13,958 nucleotides of DNA from CAZWSE01 sp964636575 (lineage in GTDB: Bacteria > Pseudomonadota > Alphaproteobacteria > Rhodobacterales > Rhodobacteraceae), in the NCBI GenBank assembly GCA_964636575.1, contig CAZWSE010000089.1, positions 1 to 13,958 of the forward strand, given 5' to 3'. The notes beneath the pieces are model-generated. The model did no database searches. It was not told the DNA's origin and worked only from the letters and a program-made list of their open reading frames with translations. Positions 1-8,039 of the stretch are shown piece by piece; the stretch's first letter is position 1, and each line of letters opens with the position of its first letter. Both the position numbers and the translations under genes were made by a program.

Positions 1-358
1 GGCCTGTGATCAGCACATCGCCGGGGAAGTACTTCATGGCCGCGTCGTTTTCGTTGGGCCAGCCGAGCGTGGAGAAAGGCCAGAGGCCTGAGGAGAACCA
101 TGTGTCCAGGACGTCAGGGTCGCGGAACAGGTCAATCCCTTTTGAGTCCCCATCTGCCCAATAGGTTGTGTTTTGAAGATTTTCGCCGTTGTTGAAGCCA
201 ATTTGAAAATCTTGTCCGTAGTATTCATTGGCCTTTTTTGCAGCTTCTTTTTCGTTTGCAGCGCAGAAATGAACATATGGCAAGTAGTCCGCTTCAGGAT
301 CGCTCAAAACGTCTTTGCTCGGCCCATACCAAACCGGTATCTGATGCCCCCACCACAG
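1..358 (-). CDS. valS: Valyl-tRNA synthetase fragment, second divergent version (partial at both ends)
   Basis: Read on the minus strand from 358 down to 1, this is an uninterrupted frame. It begins LWWGHQIPVWYGP, contains DPDVLDTWFSSGLWPF, and runs off the window after GDVLITG. These are class I valyl-tRNA synthetase motifs from the catalytic core. The same stretch is encoded again at 374-734 on the other side of a 10-N gap. The ends of the two versions agree almost residue for residue, but the middle (about 65 residues after WYGP) is largely different, and this version is one codon shorter. Its frame is not in register with the upstream valS part across the gap. It is therefore most likely the end of another contig, perhaps from a different strain, rather than the natural continuation. 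The KMSKS loop and anticodon-binding domain would lie beyond position 1. Confidence 0.85.
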   Translation of the reverse strand, partial: MWWGHQIPVWYGPSKDVLSDPEADYLPYVHFCAANEKEAAKKANEYYGQDFQIGFNNGENLQNTTYWADGDSKGIDLFRDPDVLDTWFSSGLWPFSTLGWPNENDAAMKYFPGDVLITG

Positions 359-368
359 NNNNNNNNNN
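359..368. other. Assembly gap of 10 N inside valS
   Basis: Ten consecutive N bases. A round-number run like this normally marks a scaffold join of unknown size. Both flanks encode the same part of ValS, so the true gap length is not 10; the contigs overlap in homology rather than abut. Confidence 0.97.
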
Positions 369-2210
<1,842 letters not shown>

Positions 2211-2271
2211 GTTGTTGTACCTATTTCCGGTTTGGACCTGAGATAACCGAGGGGGCAGGGAAGGGAAAGGG

Positions 2272-2301
2272 TTGATCCCGCGCCGCTGAGCACCCTAATA
2301 G
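2272..2301 (+). promoter_or_regulatory. Candidate sigma70 promoter for yciB
   Basis: TTGATC at 2272-2277 and TAATAG at 2296-2301 are separated by 18 bases, a reasonable -35/-10 pair. Transcription would start near 2308, leaving a short leader of about 20 bases. It lies in the valS-yciB divergent spacer. This is a consensus reading only. Confidence 0.4.
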
Positions 2302-2327
2302 TGCGCATCCCAACCGGAGAGCACGAG

Positions 2328-2927
2328 ATGGCGGCACGCGAAATCAATCCTATGGTCAAAATGGCGCTCGAACTGGGGCCAGTGATCATTTTCTTCGTTG
2401 CTTATCTGCGGCTGAAGGATCAGGTCTTTACCATTGGGGGCACCGATTATGACGGGTTTATCGTGGTCACGGCGGCCTTTATCCCGCTGTTGATCCTTTC
2501 AACCGGTATTTTGTGGTGGCTGACGGGCAAGCTGAGCAAGATGCAGATCGCGACGCTGGTCCTTGTGACTGTGTTTGGTGGGTTGTCCGTCTGGTTAAAC
2601 GATGATCGCTTTTTCAAGATGAAGCCCACCATGATCTACGCCATTTTTGCCGGAATTTTGGGGTTCGGACTGCTGCGCGGCCGGTCTTATTTGAAGTATG
2701 TCATGGAAGAGATGATGCCGCTTGATGACGAAGGCTGGATGAAGCTGACCAAACGGTTGGCGATTTTCTTTGCAGCGCTGGGCATATTGAACGAGCTGAT
2801 CTGGCGTACCCAGACCACTGAAATCTGGGTGTACTTCAAAACCTTTGGGTTAAGTGCTGCAATCTTCGGGTTTTTCATGACCCAAGGCAGTTTGTTCAGC
2901 CAACATGCCCTTGAAGATGAGACCTGA
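2328..2927 (+). CDS. yciB: YciB/IspZ inner membrane septation-type protein
   Basis: A 199-residue integral membrane protein of the YciB/IspZ (septation protein A) family, which sits in the inner membrane and has been linked to cell-envelope synthesis and septation. The sequence shows the family opening INPMVKMALELGPVIIFF and about five hydrophobic segments. It also has LNDDRFFKMKPTMIYAIF, matching the conserved part around the third segment, and NELIWRTQTTEIWVYFK in the C-terminal part. Length agrees with the family. ATG 2328 is chosen because GGAGA (2316-2320) lies seven bases upstream; an earlier GTG at 2301 in the same frame would lie on the probable -10 box. No clear terminator follows the stop. 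The metZ promoter begins seven bases after it. Confidence 0.93.
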   Translation: MAAREINPMVKMALELGPVIIFFVAYLRLKDQVFTIGGTDYDGFIVVTAAFIPLLILSTGILWWLTGKLSKMQIATLVLVTVFGGLSVWLNDDRFFKMKPTMIYAIFAGILGFGLLRGRSYLKYVMEEMMPLDDEGWMKLTKRLAIFFAALGILNELIWRTQTTEIWVYFKTFGLSAAIFGFFMTQGSLFSQHALEDET

Positions 2928-2934
2928 TCAGCCG

Positions 2935-2963
2935 TTGACGATGCGCCGCGTTCGGCTTATCTG
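2935..2963 (+). promoter_or_regulatory. Sigma70-like promoter for metZ
   Basis: TTGACG (2935-2940) and TATCTG (2958-2963) are spaced by exactly 17 bases. The expected start of transcription, near 2970, coincides with the first base of the P1 helix of the SAM-II aptamer. The leader would therefore begin with the riboswitch. The promoter starts just after the yciB stop, so metZ is probably its own transcription unit. Confidence 0.65.
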
Positions 2964-2969
2964 ATCTTT

Positions 2970-3020
2970 CGTGGCGATTTGTTACCGGATTGCGGGCCAC
3001 GTTAAACATTCTGCTAAAAG
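2970..3020 (+). promoter_or_regulatory. SAM-II riboswitch aptamer upstream of metZ
   Basis: P1 pairs CGTGGC (2970-2975) with GCCACG (2996-3001) in a perfect six-base helix. The P1 loop carries GATTTG, ACCG and ATTGC in the order of the SAM-II (metA-type) consensus. The 3' tail has TTAAACA and then GCTAAAAGG, the conserved strand that folds back to form the H-type pseudoknot around S-adenosylmethionine. SAM-II aptamers are known from alphaproteobacteria upstream of methionine genes such as metA, metX and metZ, and switch them off when SAM is plentiful. The AAAAGG at its 3' end lies about 70 bases before the metZ start codon, so it cannot be the metZ ribosome site. The downstream terminator is the likelier switch. 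Confidence 0.9.
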
Positions 3021-3033
3021 GTCAGGTGAAAGG

Positions 3034-3066
3034 ACCCCTTTCGGCTTGGCCGGTTGGGGTTTTTTT
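3034..3066 (+). terminator. Intrinsic terminator (attenuator) between riboswitch and metZ
   Basis: ACCCC (3034-3038) pairs with GGGGT (3056-3060), and CGGC (3042-3045) pairs with GCCG (3049-3052) around a TTG loop. The TTT/GTT segments between them can partly pair. Seven T residues follow at 3060-3066. It lies before the metZ coding region, so it should act as an attenuator. GGTC at 3020-3023, at the aptamer edge, can pair with GACC at 3033-3036, which overlaps the 5' terminator strand. That would be a small competing antiterminator. Confidence 0.75.
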
Positions 3067-3092
3067 GTGCCTTGCGAGGCGGGAGATACGAT

Positions 3093-4277
3093 ATGAGCGA
3101 CGATTGGAAACCAGCGACCAAAGCTGTCCATGCAGGCACCCGCCGCAGCCAATACAACGAAGTGTCAGAGGCGATTTTTCTGACCCAAGGCTTTGTCTAT
3201 GACACCGCCGAAGACGCCGAAGCGCGGTTTCTGCAAACCGGTCCCGATGAATTCATCTATGCCCGCTACGGCAACCCGACCGTTGCAGTGTTTGAAGACC
3301 GGATTGCCGCCTTGGAAGGGGCCGAAGATGCATTTGCCACGGCCAGCGGCATGGCGGCTGTGTCTGGTGCTTTGACGTCGATGTTGAAAGCTGGCGACCA
3401 TGTTGTTGCTGCGCGCGCCTTGTTCGGGTCGTGTTTGTATATTCTGGAAGAGGTTCTGACGCGTTATGGCGTAGAGGTGACTTTTGTCGATGGCACCGAC
3501 TTAGATGCGTGGCAGGCCGCGATGCGCCCCGACACCAGTGTTGTGTTCTTTGAATCCATCTCAAACCCCACGCTTGAGGTTATCGACATGGCTGGTGTTT
3601 GTAAGATCGCCCATTCAGTCGGCGCAAAGGTTGTGGTCGACAATGTCTTTGCCACCCCCGTCTTCAGCCGTGCTTTCGCGTTGGGCGCGGATGTTGTGGT
3701 TTATTCTGCGACCAAGCACATAGACGGGCAGGGGCGGGCCTTGGGCGGCGTGATATTGGGGTCAAAAGACTACATCCGTGGCACGGTCGAGCCTTATCTG
3801 AAACATACAGGCGGCGCGATGAGCCCCTTTACAGCTTGGGTTATGCTCAAAGGGTTGGAAACGATGCGTCTGCGGGTAAATGCGCAGGCTGATACTGCAC
3901 TGGCCCTGGCAAATGCCTTGCGGGATCATGCGCAGGTTGCTGGGGTTTCTTACCCCGGACATGCTTCGCATCCCCAAAATGGTCTGTGTGCGGCACAGAT
4001 GGATAAAGGTGGCACTGTTGTCGCGATTGACGTCAAAGGCGGCAAAGACGCTGCGTTTAAGGTGTTGAACGCGCTTAAAATTTGCATCATTTCCAACAAC
4101 TTAGGCGATGCCAAAACCATTGCGACCCATCCCGCAACCACGACACACCAACGGTTGCCGCAGGCACAGAAAGACGTGTTGGGGATTACCGATGGCTTGA
4201 TCCGACTGTCTATTGGTCTTGAAGACCCAGAAGATGTCATTTCTGACGTGGTTCAGGCGCTTTCCGTGCTCGGCTAG
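3093..4277 (+). CDS. metZ: O-succinylhomoserine sulfhydrylase
   Basis: A 394-residue pyridoxal-phosphate enzyme of the Cys/Met metabolism family. MetZ makes homocysteine directly from O-succinylhomoserine and sulfide in the cytoplasm, bypassing cystathionine. Visible are YARYGNPTV (residues 56-64), ATASGMAAVSGAL (82-94) in the cofactor-binding part, and VVDNVFATPVF (181-191) with the PLP-contacting Asp. YSATKHIDGQGR (204-215) carries the Schiff-base lysine K208. The C-terminal part has SNNLGDAKTIATHPATTTH and RLSIGLEDPED. Length matches MetZ. The SAM-II riboswitch in front supports a methionine role and argues against cystathionine gamma-synthase or a degradative lyase, though an O-acetylhomoserine-using relative cannot be excluded. 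ATG 3093 is preceded by GGGAG at 3081-3085. No clear terminator is visible after the stop. Confidence 0.93.
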   Translation: MSDDWKPATKAVHAGTRRSQYNEVSEAIFLTQGFVYDTAEDAEARFLQTGPDEFIYARYGNPTVAVFEDRIAALEGAEDAFATASGMAAVSGALTSMLKAGDHVVAARALFGSCLYILEEVLTRYGVEVTFVDGTDLDAWQAAMRPDTSVVFFESISNPTLEVIDMAGVCKIAHSVGAKVVVDNVFATPVFSRAFALGADVVVYSATKHIDGQGRALGGVILGSKDYIRGTVEPYLKHTGGAMSPFTAWVMLKGLETMRLRVNAQADTALALANALRDHAQVAGVSYPGHASHPQNGLCAAQMDKGGTVVAIDVKGGKDAAFKVLNALKICIISNNLGDAKTIATHPATTTHQRLPQAQKDVLGITDGLIRLSIGLEDPEDVISDVVQALSVLG

Positions 4278-4384
4278 GCGGGTTTTGTCCCTTTATTCGA
4301 AACAATCTACCCCACTGTGTTGCTGTCTAAGTGATCTGGTCACGCAGGTGTCACGTATATCTTTAATAACTGGTAAAAGAACGC

Positions 4385-4397
4385 TGTAGTGCCTACA
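4385..4397. promoter_or_regulatory. Small perfect inverted repeat upstream of folE2
   Basis: TGTAG (4385-4389) and CTACA (4393-4397) form a perfect inverted repeat around TGC, inside a 158-base spacer between metZ and folE2 and about 40 bases before the folE2 start. It could be an operator half-site pair. It does not match the Zur consensus that controls folE2 in some bacteria, and no convincing -35/-10 pair was found nearby. Confidence 0.25.
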
Positions 4398-4435
4398 TAC
4401 AGTCTGTTCGACTGCCTCAAAGGGGGACTGCGACA

Positions 4436-5536
4436 ATGAATATTCACTCACCTGACATGGATAACATGCCTGAGCGTGATGAGGCCGAAGCTGCGTTGAG
4501 CGTGCTGCGGCGTTGGGCCAAGCAAGCCTCTGAGACCGAAATCTTGGAACTGGATCCGTCTGTCGCGAACCTTTTGCCCGGTGGCGCGCAAGACTATCCC
4601 GCGCTGGAACGCAGCTATCCTGACACGTTTACGGTCGATGAAGCCTATAAAGACAGCCTGCCGGACCTGCAAAACGGCCCGTCGAGCCTGATCAAAGGCT
4701 CGAAACAACAGATCCAGCACGTCGGGATCAGCAATTTTCGTCTGCCCATCCGGTTTCATACCCGTGACAACGGTGATTTGACGCTTGAAACCTCTGTGAC
4801 AGGATCTGTCAGCCTTGAGGCGGACAAAAAGGGCATCAACATGAGCCGCATCATGCGGTCTTTCTACAAGCATGCCGACAGCACCTTCAGTTTTGAGGTC
4901 ATGGAAGCGGCTTTGGATGACTATATCACCGACCTTGAAAGCTTTGATGCCCGTATTCAGATGCGCTTCAGCTTTCCGATGAAGGTGGACAGCCTGCGAT
5001 CGGGTCTTAACGGCTATCAATACTACGACATCGCGCTGGAATTGGTGGAACAGGACGGAGTGCGCAAGAAGATCATGCATTTTGACTATGTCTATTCGTC
5101 AACCTGCCCTTGTTCGCTGGAGCTTTCCGAGCATGCCCGCGCGACCCGTGGGCAACTGGCAACCCCGCATTCCCAACGATCTGTTGCGCGGATTTCGGTG
5201 GAAGTAGACCGTGATGCGCAGTGTTTGTGGTTTGAGGACTTGATTGAGGCCTGCCGTCGTGCCGTTCCAACCGAGACTCAAGTCATGGTGAAACGCGAGG
5301 ACGAGCAAGCCTTCGCAGAGCTGAACGCGGCCAACCCAATCTTTGTTGAGGACGCCGCCCGCCTGTTCTGTGAGCAGTTGCAAGCCGATCAGCGGATCGG
5401 TGATTTTCGGATTGTCGCCAGCCACCAGGAAAGCCTGCACAGCCATGATGCGGTCAGTGTTTTGACCGAAGGTGAGACCTTTGCGACGCAAAGCATCGAT
5501 CCTAAGTTGTTCACCACGTTGTTTCACGTCGGCTAA
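4436..5536 (+). CDS. folE2: GTP cyclohydrolase IB (FolE2 type)
   Basis: A 366-residue protein of the FolE2 (type IB) GTP cyclohydrolase family, which converts GTP to 7,8-dihydroneopterin triphosphate, the first step toward tetrahydrofolate and also the entry to queuosine precursors. It differs in fold details and metal need from the zinc-dependent FolE1. Landmarks are LPDLQNGP and VGISNFRLPI near the N-terminal third, and SSTCPCSLELSEHARATRGQ (residues 221-240) with the catalytic cysteine at C224. Others are PHSQRS (244-249) with a conserved His, and PTETQVMVKREDE (278-290) with the conserved Glu. C-terminal DFRIVASHQESLHSHDAV is also typical. ATG 4436 has AGGGGGA eight bases upstream. A strong terminator follows at 5564, so the gene appears monocistronic. 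No folB or folK neighbour is present. Confidence 0.94.
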   Translation: MNIHSPDMDNMPERDEAEAALSVLRRWAKQASETEILELDPSVANLLPGGAQDYPALERSYPDTFTVDEAYKDSLPDLQNGPSSLIKGSKQQIQHVGISNFRLPIRFHTRDNGDLTLETSVTGSVSLEADKKGINMSRIMRSFYKHADSTFSFEVMEAALDDYITDLESFDARIQMRFSFPMKVDSLRSGLNGYQYYDIALELVEQDGVRKKIMHFDYVYSSTCPCSLELSEHARATRGQLATPHSQRSVARISVEVDRDAQCLWFEDLIEACRRAVPTETQVMVKREDEQAFAELNAANPIFVEDAARLFCEQLQADQRIGDFRIVASHQESLHSHDAVSVLTEGETFATQSIDPKLFTTLFHVG

Positions 5537-5563
5537 ACAGGCAAATTTGCGCGATTAGATTTT

Positions 5564-5589
5564 AGGCGTCCCGTGTGGGGCGCCTTTTT
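5564..5589 (+). terminator. Intrinsic terminator after folE2
   Basis: AGGCGTCCC (5564-5572) pairs with GGGGCGCCT (5577-5585) over nine positions with one G-T pair and a GTGT loop, and five T residues follow. It lies 28 bases after the folE2 stop. Confidence 0.85.
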
Positions 5590-5629
5590 CGTGCTTTAGG
5601 CAGTGCCATGCCGCAGCGCAGCAATTTTC

Positions 5630-5658
5630 TTGCAGAATGCGCTTGTTTGCGGTATGAT
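5630..5658 (+). promoter_or_regulatory. Sigma70-like promoter for the phasin-like gene
   Basis: TTGCAG (5630-5635) and TATGAT (5653-5658) are separated by exactly 17 bases. The expected start near 5665 gives a leader of about 67 bases before the ATG at 5732. The -35 region lies within a TGC/GCA-rich stretch (5604-5652) that resembles the block upstream of the gene at 6276. Confidence 0.55.
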
Positions 5659-5731
5659 GAATTTAACGCAGGTGATCGTCCTCAACGGCATAGGCCTTTG
5701 CGATCCCCGCGTGTTTAAAAGGTTCACCGTC

Positions 5732-6058
5732 ATGAGAAACAAGATCACCACCCCCACAGACATGATGTCGCTTTGGATGTCCTATGGCACGATGATGTTG
5801 GAAGCGCAGTCTGTTGTTGCGTTCCGGATGATGGGGATGAGCGGCGCATGGTCGGTCCCTAAAGGCGAAAACTCAGCTATGGTTGCTGAAAAAGTTCCTG
5901 CTTTTGTTGAGGCTATGACTGCAAGTTCAATCGCGGCTATGTCTGGGAAGGCGCCGGACAAAGTCATGCAGGCGGCGATTACACCTTTGACCCGCGAGGC
6001 CAGATCCAATCGCAAACGCTTGGCGAAGCGTGGCCCGAAACGTATCGGAAAGTCTTGA
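5732..6058 (+). CDS. Small phasin-like / hypothetical protein
   Basis: A 108-residue protein rich in Met and Ala, with MMLEAQSVVAFRMMGMSGAW at residues 19-38 and a basic tail ending in KRLAKRGPKRIGKS. It has no signal peptide or clear transmembrane segment; the middle can form amphipathic helices. Short roseobacter proteins with an EAQ..I.MRMMGM pattern are, as I recall, annotated as hypothetical, sometimes misleadingly as antifreeze protein, and they resemble phasins that coat polyhydroxyalkanoate granules. That link is inference. The ATG at 5732 is preferred over an upstream in-frame ATG (5603) because AAGG lies at 5719-5722 and a good promoter sits between the two starts. The gene is bounded on both sides by terminators of similar sequence, so it is a single-gene unit. 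Confidence 0.75.
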   Translation: MRNKITTPTDMMSLWMSYGTMMLEAQSVVAFRMMGMSGAWSVPKGENSAMVAEKVPAFVEAMTASSIAAMSGKAPDKVMQAAITPLTREARSNRKRLAKRGPKRIGKS

Positions 6059-6097
6059 GAACGCGACACCGCGCGTTATCGATTTTGAAGAAAAGAT

Positions 6098-6128
6098 TGG
6101 CCTGTCCTGTGTGGGGCGGGTCATTTTT
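6098..6128 (+). terminator. Intrinsic terminator after the phasin-like gene
   Basis: TGGCCTGTCCT (6098-6108) pairs along all eleven positions, with several G-T pairs, with GGGGCGGGTCA (6113-6123) around a GTGT loop. Five T residues follow at 6124-6128. Its core resembles the terminator at 5564. Confidence 0.75.
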
Positions 6129-6156
6129 GTTTTGCAGAATTAACGCAGTGTTTACG

Positions 6157-6167
6157 CTGCATTGCAG
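6157..6167. promoter_or_regulatory. PhaR-type box candidate
   Basis: CTGC-ATT-GCAG at 6157-6167 fits the CTGC-N3-4-GCAG sequence reported for PhaR, the repressor of polyhydroxyalkanoate granule genes in Paracoccus and Rhodobacter. It sits in a TGC-rich block with TGCAGAA at 6133, 6163 and 6185, and with CTGCATT/AATGCAG (6157-6163/6170-6176) as a longer inverted repeat. The start codon at 6276 is about 110 bases downstream. A possible -10 TATAAC lies at 6227-6232 with no good -35. Confidence 0.4.
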
Positions 6168-6275
6168 AAAATGCAGTGCGGCTATGCAGAAAAGCTATCT
6201 GCTCATACAGCCCGTGCAATGCTAGTTATAACCCAAGGGCGGGAGACCTTGAACTCGAACTTAAAGGGTATTGAT

Positions 6276-6503
6276 ATGAGCGTTAGTACAACAAACCACG
6301 TCTCTCCTTTCGCAGGCTTTTTCGACAGCCTTCGCGAATTTGGTGCAAAACTTGGACAGGCGATGATTGTGAACCGCAGCCTTGACGCGCGGATGGCACA
6401 AATCGAGAAGCTGCAGTCCAAATCTGACGCAGAGCTTAAAGAGCTTGGTTTGCGTCGCGATCAGATCGCCACATTTGTTTTCCGCGATCTCTTCTACGCC
6501 TAA
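6276..6503 (+). CDS. Small DUF1127-like protein
   Basis: A 75-residue protein. The C-terminal half reads QIEKLQSKSDAELKELGLRRDQIATFVFRD, which matches the DUF1127/YjiS pattern of a short helix pair with LSD.EL.DIG..R..I. Members are small basic proteins; some alphaproteobacterial ones affect RNA turnover and phosphate or carbon responses, but the role here is unknown. The N-terminal part (SPFAGFFDSLREFGAKLGQAM) is an amphipathic helix candidate. ATG 6276 has AAAGGG (6263-6268) seven bases upstream. The PhaR-type box upstream and the phasin-like neighbour suggest, only as inference, a link to storage-granule or carbon-overflow control. A large hairpin follows 20 bases after the stop. Confidence 0.8.
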   Translation: MSVSTTNHVSPFAGFFDSLREFGAKLGQAMIVNRSLDARMAQIEKLQSKSDAELKELGLRRDQIATFVFRDLFYA

Positions 6504-6522
6504 ACTGGGCTGAAATCACCAC

Positions 6523-6574
6523 GGCCTGCGCCGCGCGAGAGGTGTCAATCTTGACACTGCGCGGTGCGCAGGCC
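6523..6574. repeat. 52-base imperfect hairpin between the DUF1127-like gene and trkH
   Basis: Three stacked helices can form: GGCCTGCG (6523-6530) with CGCAGGCC (6567-6574), CCGCGC (6531-6536) with GCGCGG (6559-6564), and GTGTCA (6542-6547) with TGACAC (6552-6557) around ATCT. That is 20 pairs with two small bulges (GAGAG opposite T, and TG). No T-run follows, so it is not a standard intrinsic terminator. It ends 13 bases before the trkH ATG. Confidence 0.7.
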
Positions 6575-6587
6575 AACGGTTGGGCCT

Positions 6588-8036
6588 ATGTTTGATCTGC
6601 GCCCCGTCGGATACGTTATTGGCCTTTTGGTGACCGCATTGGGCGCGGCGATGCTGCTGCCTTTATTGGTCGACATTGCCGAAGGGCGAGGGCACTGGAT
6701 TGTCTTTGCTGAAAGCGCGGGTCTGACCTGTCTCATCGGCGCTTTGCTAGCCTTGTCGTGTTCCAACGCGGTGCGCGAAGGTTTGAGCATTCAACAAACT
6801 TTCATTTTGACCACTGGTGTCTGGGTTGCCTTGCCTGTCTTTGGCGCGATCCCTTTCGTTTTCGGCGAAACGGACGCCCGTTTTGTCGATGCCTTCTTTG
6901 AGGCGATGTCGGGCCTGACCACCACCGGATCTACTGTTTTTTATGACCTTGATGCTATGCCCAAAGGCCTGTTGTTGTGGCGCGGGATTTTGCAGTGGCT
7001 TGGCGGAATCGGCATTATCGTTGTGGCGATGGTGTTTTTGCCCGAACTGAAAGTTGGCGGGATGCAGATTTTCCGGTCCGAAGGCTTTGACACTTTGGGG
7101 AAAATCCTGCCCCGTGCTACAGCCATCGCCGGCCAGATTTCGGTTATCTATGTGGGCCTGACGTTCCTTTGCATGATGGTCTATTTGACCTTCGGAATGA
7201 ATGTGTTTGATGCCACCGTGCATGCGCTGACGACGATCTCAACCGGTGGCTTTTCCACATACGACGCCTCTTTCGGATCCTTTTCCGGCCCCCTTGAATA
7301 CGTTGCGGCTGTGTTCATGATCCTCGCGGCATTGCCCTTTGTGCGCTATGTCCAGCTGATCAACGGCAATACCACCCCGCTTTGGAAAGACAGTCAGATC
7401 AGAGTGTTCCTGACCGTCATTTTCATTCTCGTTATCATCATGTCGATCACCTTGATGCGCAGCTTTCCCCACAGCCCTGAACAGGCTTTCCGTGAGGCCT
7501 TGTTCAACGTCACATCGATCATCAGCGGGACCGGATATGCCAGTGCCAACTACATGCTTTGGGGTCCGTTCTTGGTATCCATGTTTTTCTTCATTGGCCT
7601 GATCGGAGGCTGCGCGGGCTCAACGTCCTGTTCGATCAAAATCTTCCGGTATCAGTTGCTGTTCGCCTCGATCAAAACCCAGATCCGGCGGATCAGATCA
7701 CCCCATGGCATCTTTACGCCTCGCTATGACGGTCGCCCCGTCGCGGATGAGGTTCTGAACTCTGTCATGTCCTTTTTCATGTTCTTCGTAGTTACCGTGG
7801 GTGTGCTTGCGGTGGCGCTGGGGCTGACGGGGCTTGATTTCACGACGTCGCTGTCGGGGGCCGCCAGTGCGCTTGGCAACATCGGCCCCGGTCTTGGTGA
7901 TACAATTGGACCTGCGGGCAATTTTTCGTCCCTGAACGATCCTGCCAAATGGCTGTTGATTGTGGGGATGTTGATCGGACGCCTTGAATTGATGGCGGTC
8001 TTCGTCATTCTGACCGTTACGTTTTGGAGAGCTTGA
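6588..8036 (+). CDS. trkH: Trk-type potassium uptake channel subunit TrkH
   Basis: A 482-residue polytopic inner-membrane protein of the TrkH/KtrB superfamily, the ion-conducting part of the Trk potassium uptake system; TrkA normally gates it but is not in this window. Four pore loops with the selectivity glycine are visible in order: SGLTTTGSTV (about residues 106-115), TTISTGGFST (about 216-225), SIISGTGYAS, and SALGNIGPGLGD near the C-terminus. LFFIG-like segments and GGCAGSTSCSIKIFR lie between pores 3 and 4 as in TrkH. ATG 6588 gives the family's MFDLRPVGYVIG opening; an in-frame GTG at 6564 falls within the hairpin. The ribosome site before 6588 is poor, and the hairpin just upstream may matter for translation. 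The next gene starts three bases after the stop, so the two are probably co-transcribed. Confidence 0.94.
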   Translation: MFDLRPVGYVIGLLVTALGAAMLLPLLVDIAEGRGHWIVFAESAGLTCLIGALLALSCSNAVREGLSIQQTFILTTGVWVALPVFGAIPFVFGETDARFVDAFFEAMSGLTTTGSTVFYDLDAMPKGLLLWRGILQWLGGIGIIVVAMVFLPELKVGGMQIFRSEGFDTLGKILPRATAIAGQISVIYVGLTFLCMMVYLTFGMNVFDATVHALTTISTGGFSTYDASFGSFSGPLEYVAAVFMILAALPFVRYVQLINGNTTPLWKDSQIRVFLTVIFILVIIMSITLMRSFPHSPEQAFREALFNVTSIISGTGYASANYMLWGPFLVSMFFFIGLIGGCAGSTSCSIKIFRYQLLFASIKTQIRRIRSPHGIFTPRYDGRPVADEVLNSVMSFFMFFVVTVGVLAVALGLTGLDFTTSLSGAASALGNIGPGLGDTIGPAGNFSSLNDPAKWLLIVGMLIGRLELMAVFVILTVTFWRA

Positions 8037-8039
8037 CCC

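Noticed and set aside
294..368. Apparent 638-residue ValS frame continuing through the N run to 294
   Set aside because: After the N bases it reads the second valS copy in a wrong frame; the true coding frame of 1-358 is different.
2990..3202. Possible leader peptide or small ORF overlapping the metZ riboswitch
   Set aside because: It runs through the aptamer and terminator and out of frame into metZ; structure explains the conservation of this region better than coding.
4278..4435. Zur-type operator for folE2
   Set aside because: No palindrome resembling the Zur consensus could be found.
4448..5080. Minus-strand open frame of 210 residues over folE2
   Set aside because: Antisense shadow of a strongly conserved gene, without ribosome site or family motifs.
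5603..5731. Upstream ATG at 5603 as the start of the phasin-like gene
   Set aside because: It would place a good promoter (5630-5658) inside the coding region, and the added residues do not match the Met/Ala-rich protein; ATG 5732 has a better ribosome site.
6133..6195. Repeated TGCAGAA motif as a CRISPR or mobile-element end
   Set aside because: Only three short copies with uneven spacing of 30 and 22 bases, no spacers of constant length and no transposase nearby; operator-like sites are more plausible.
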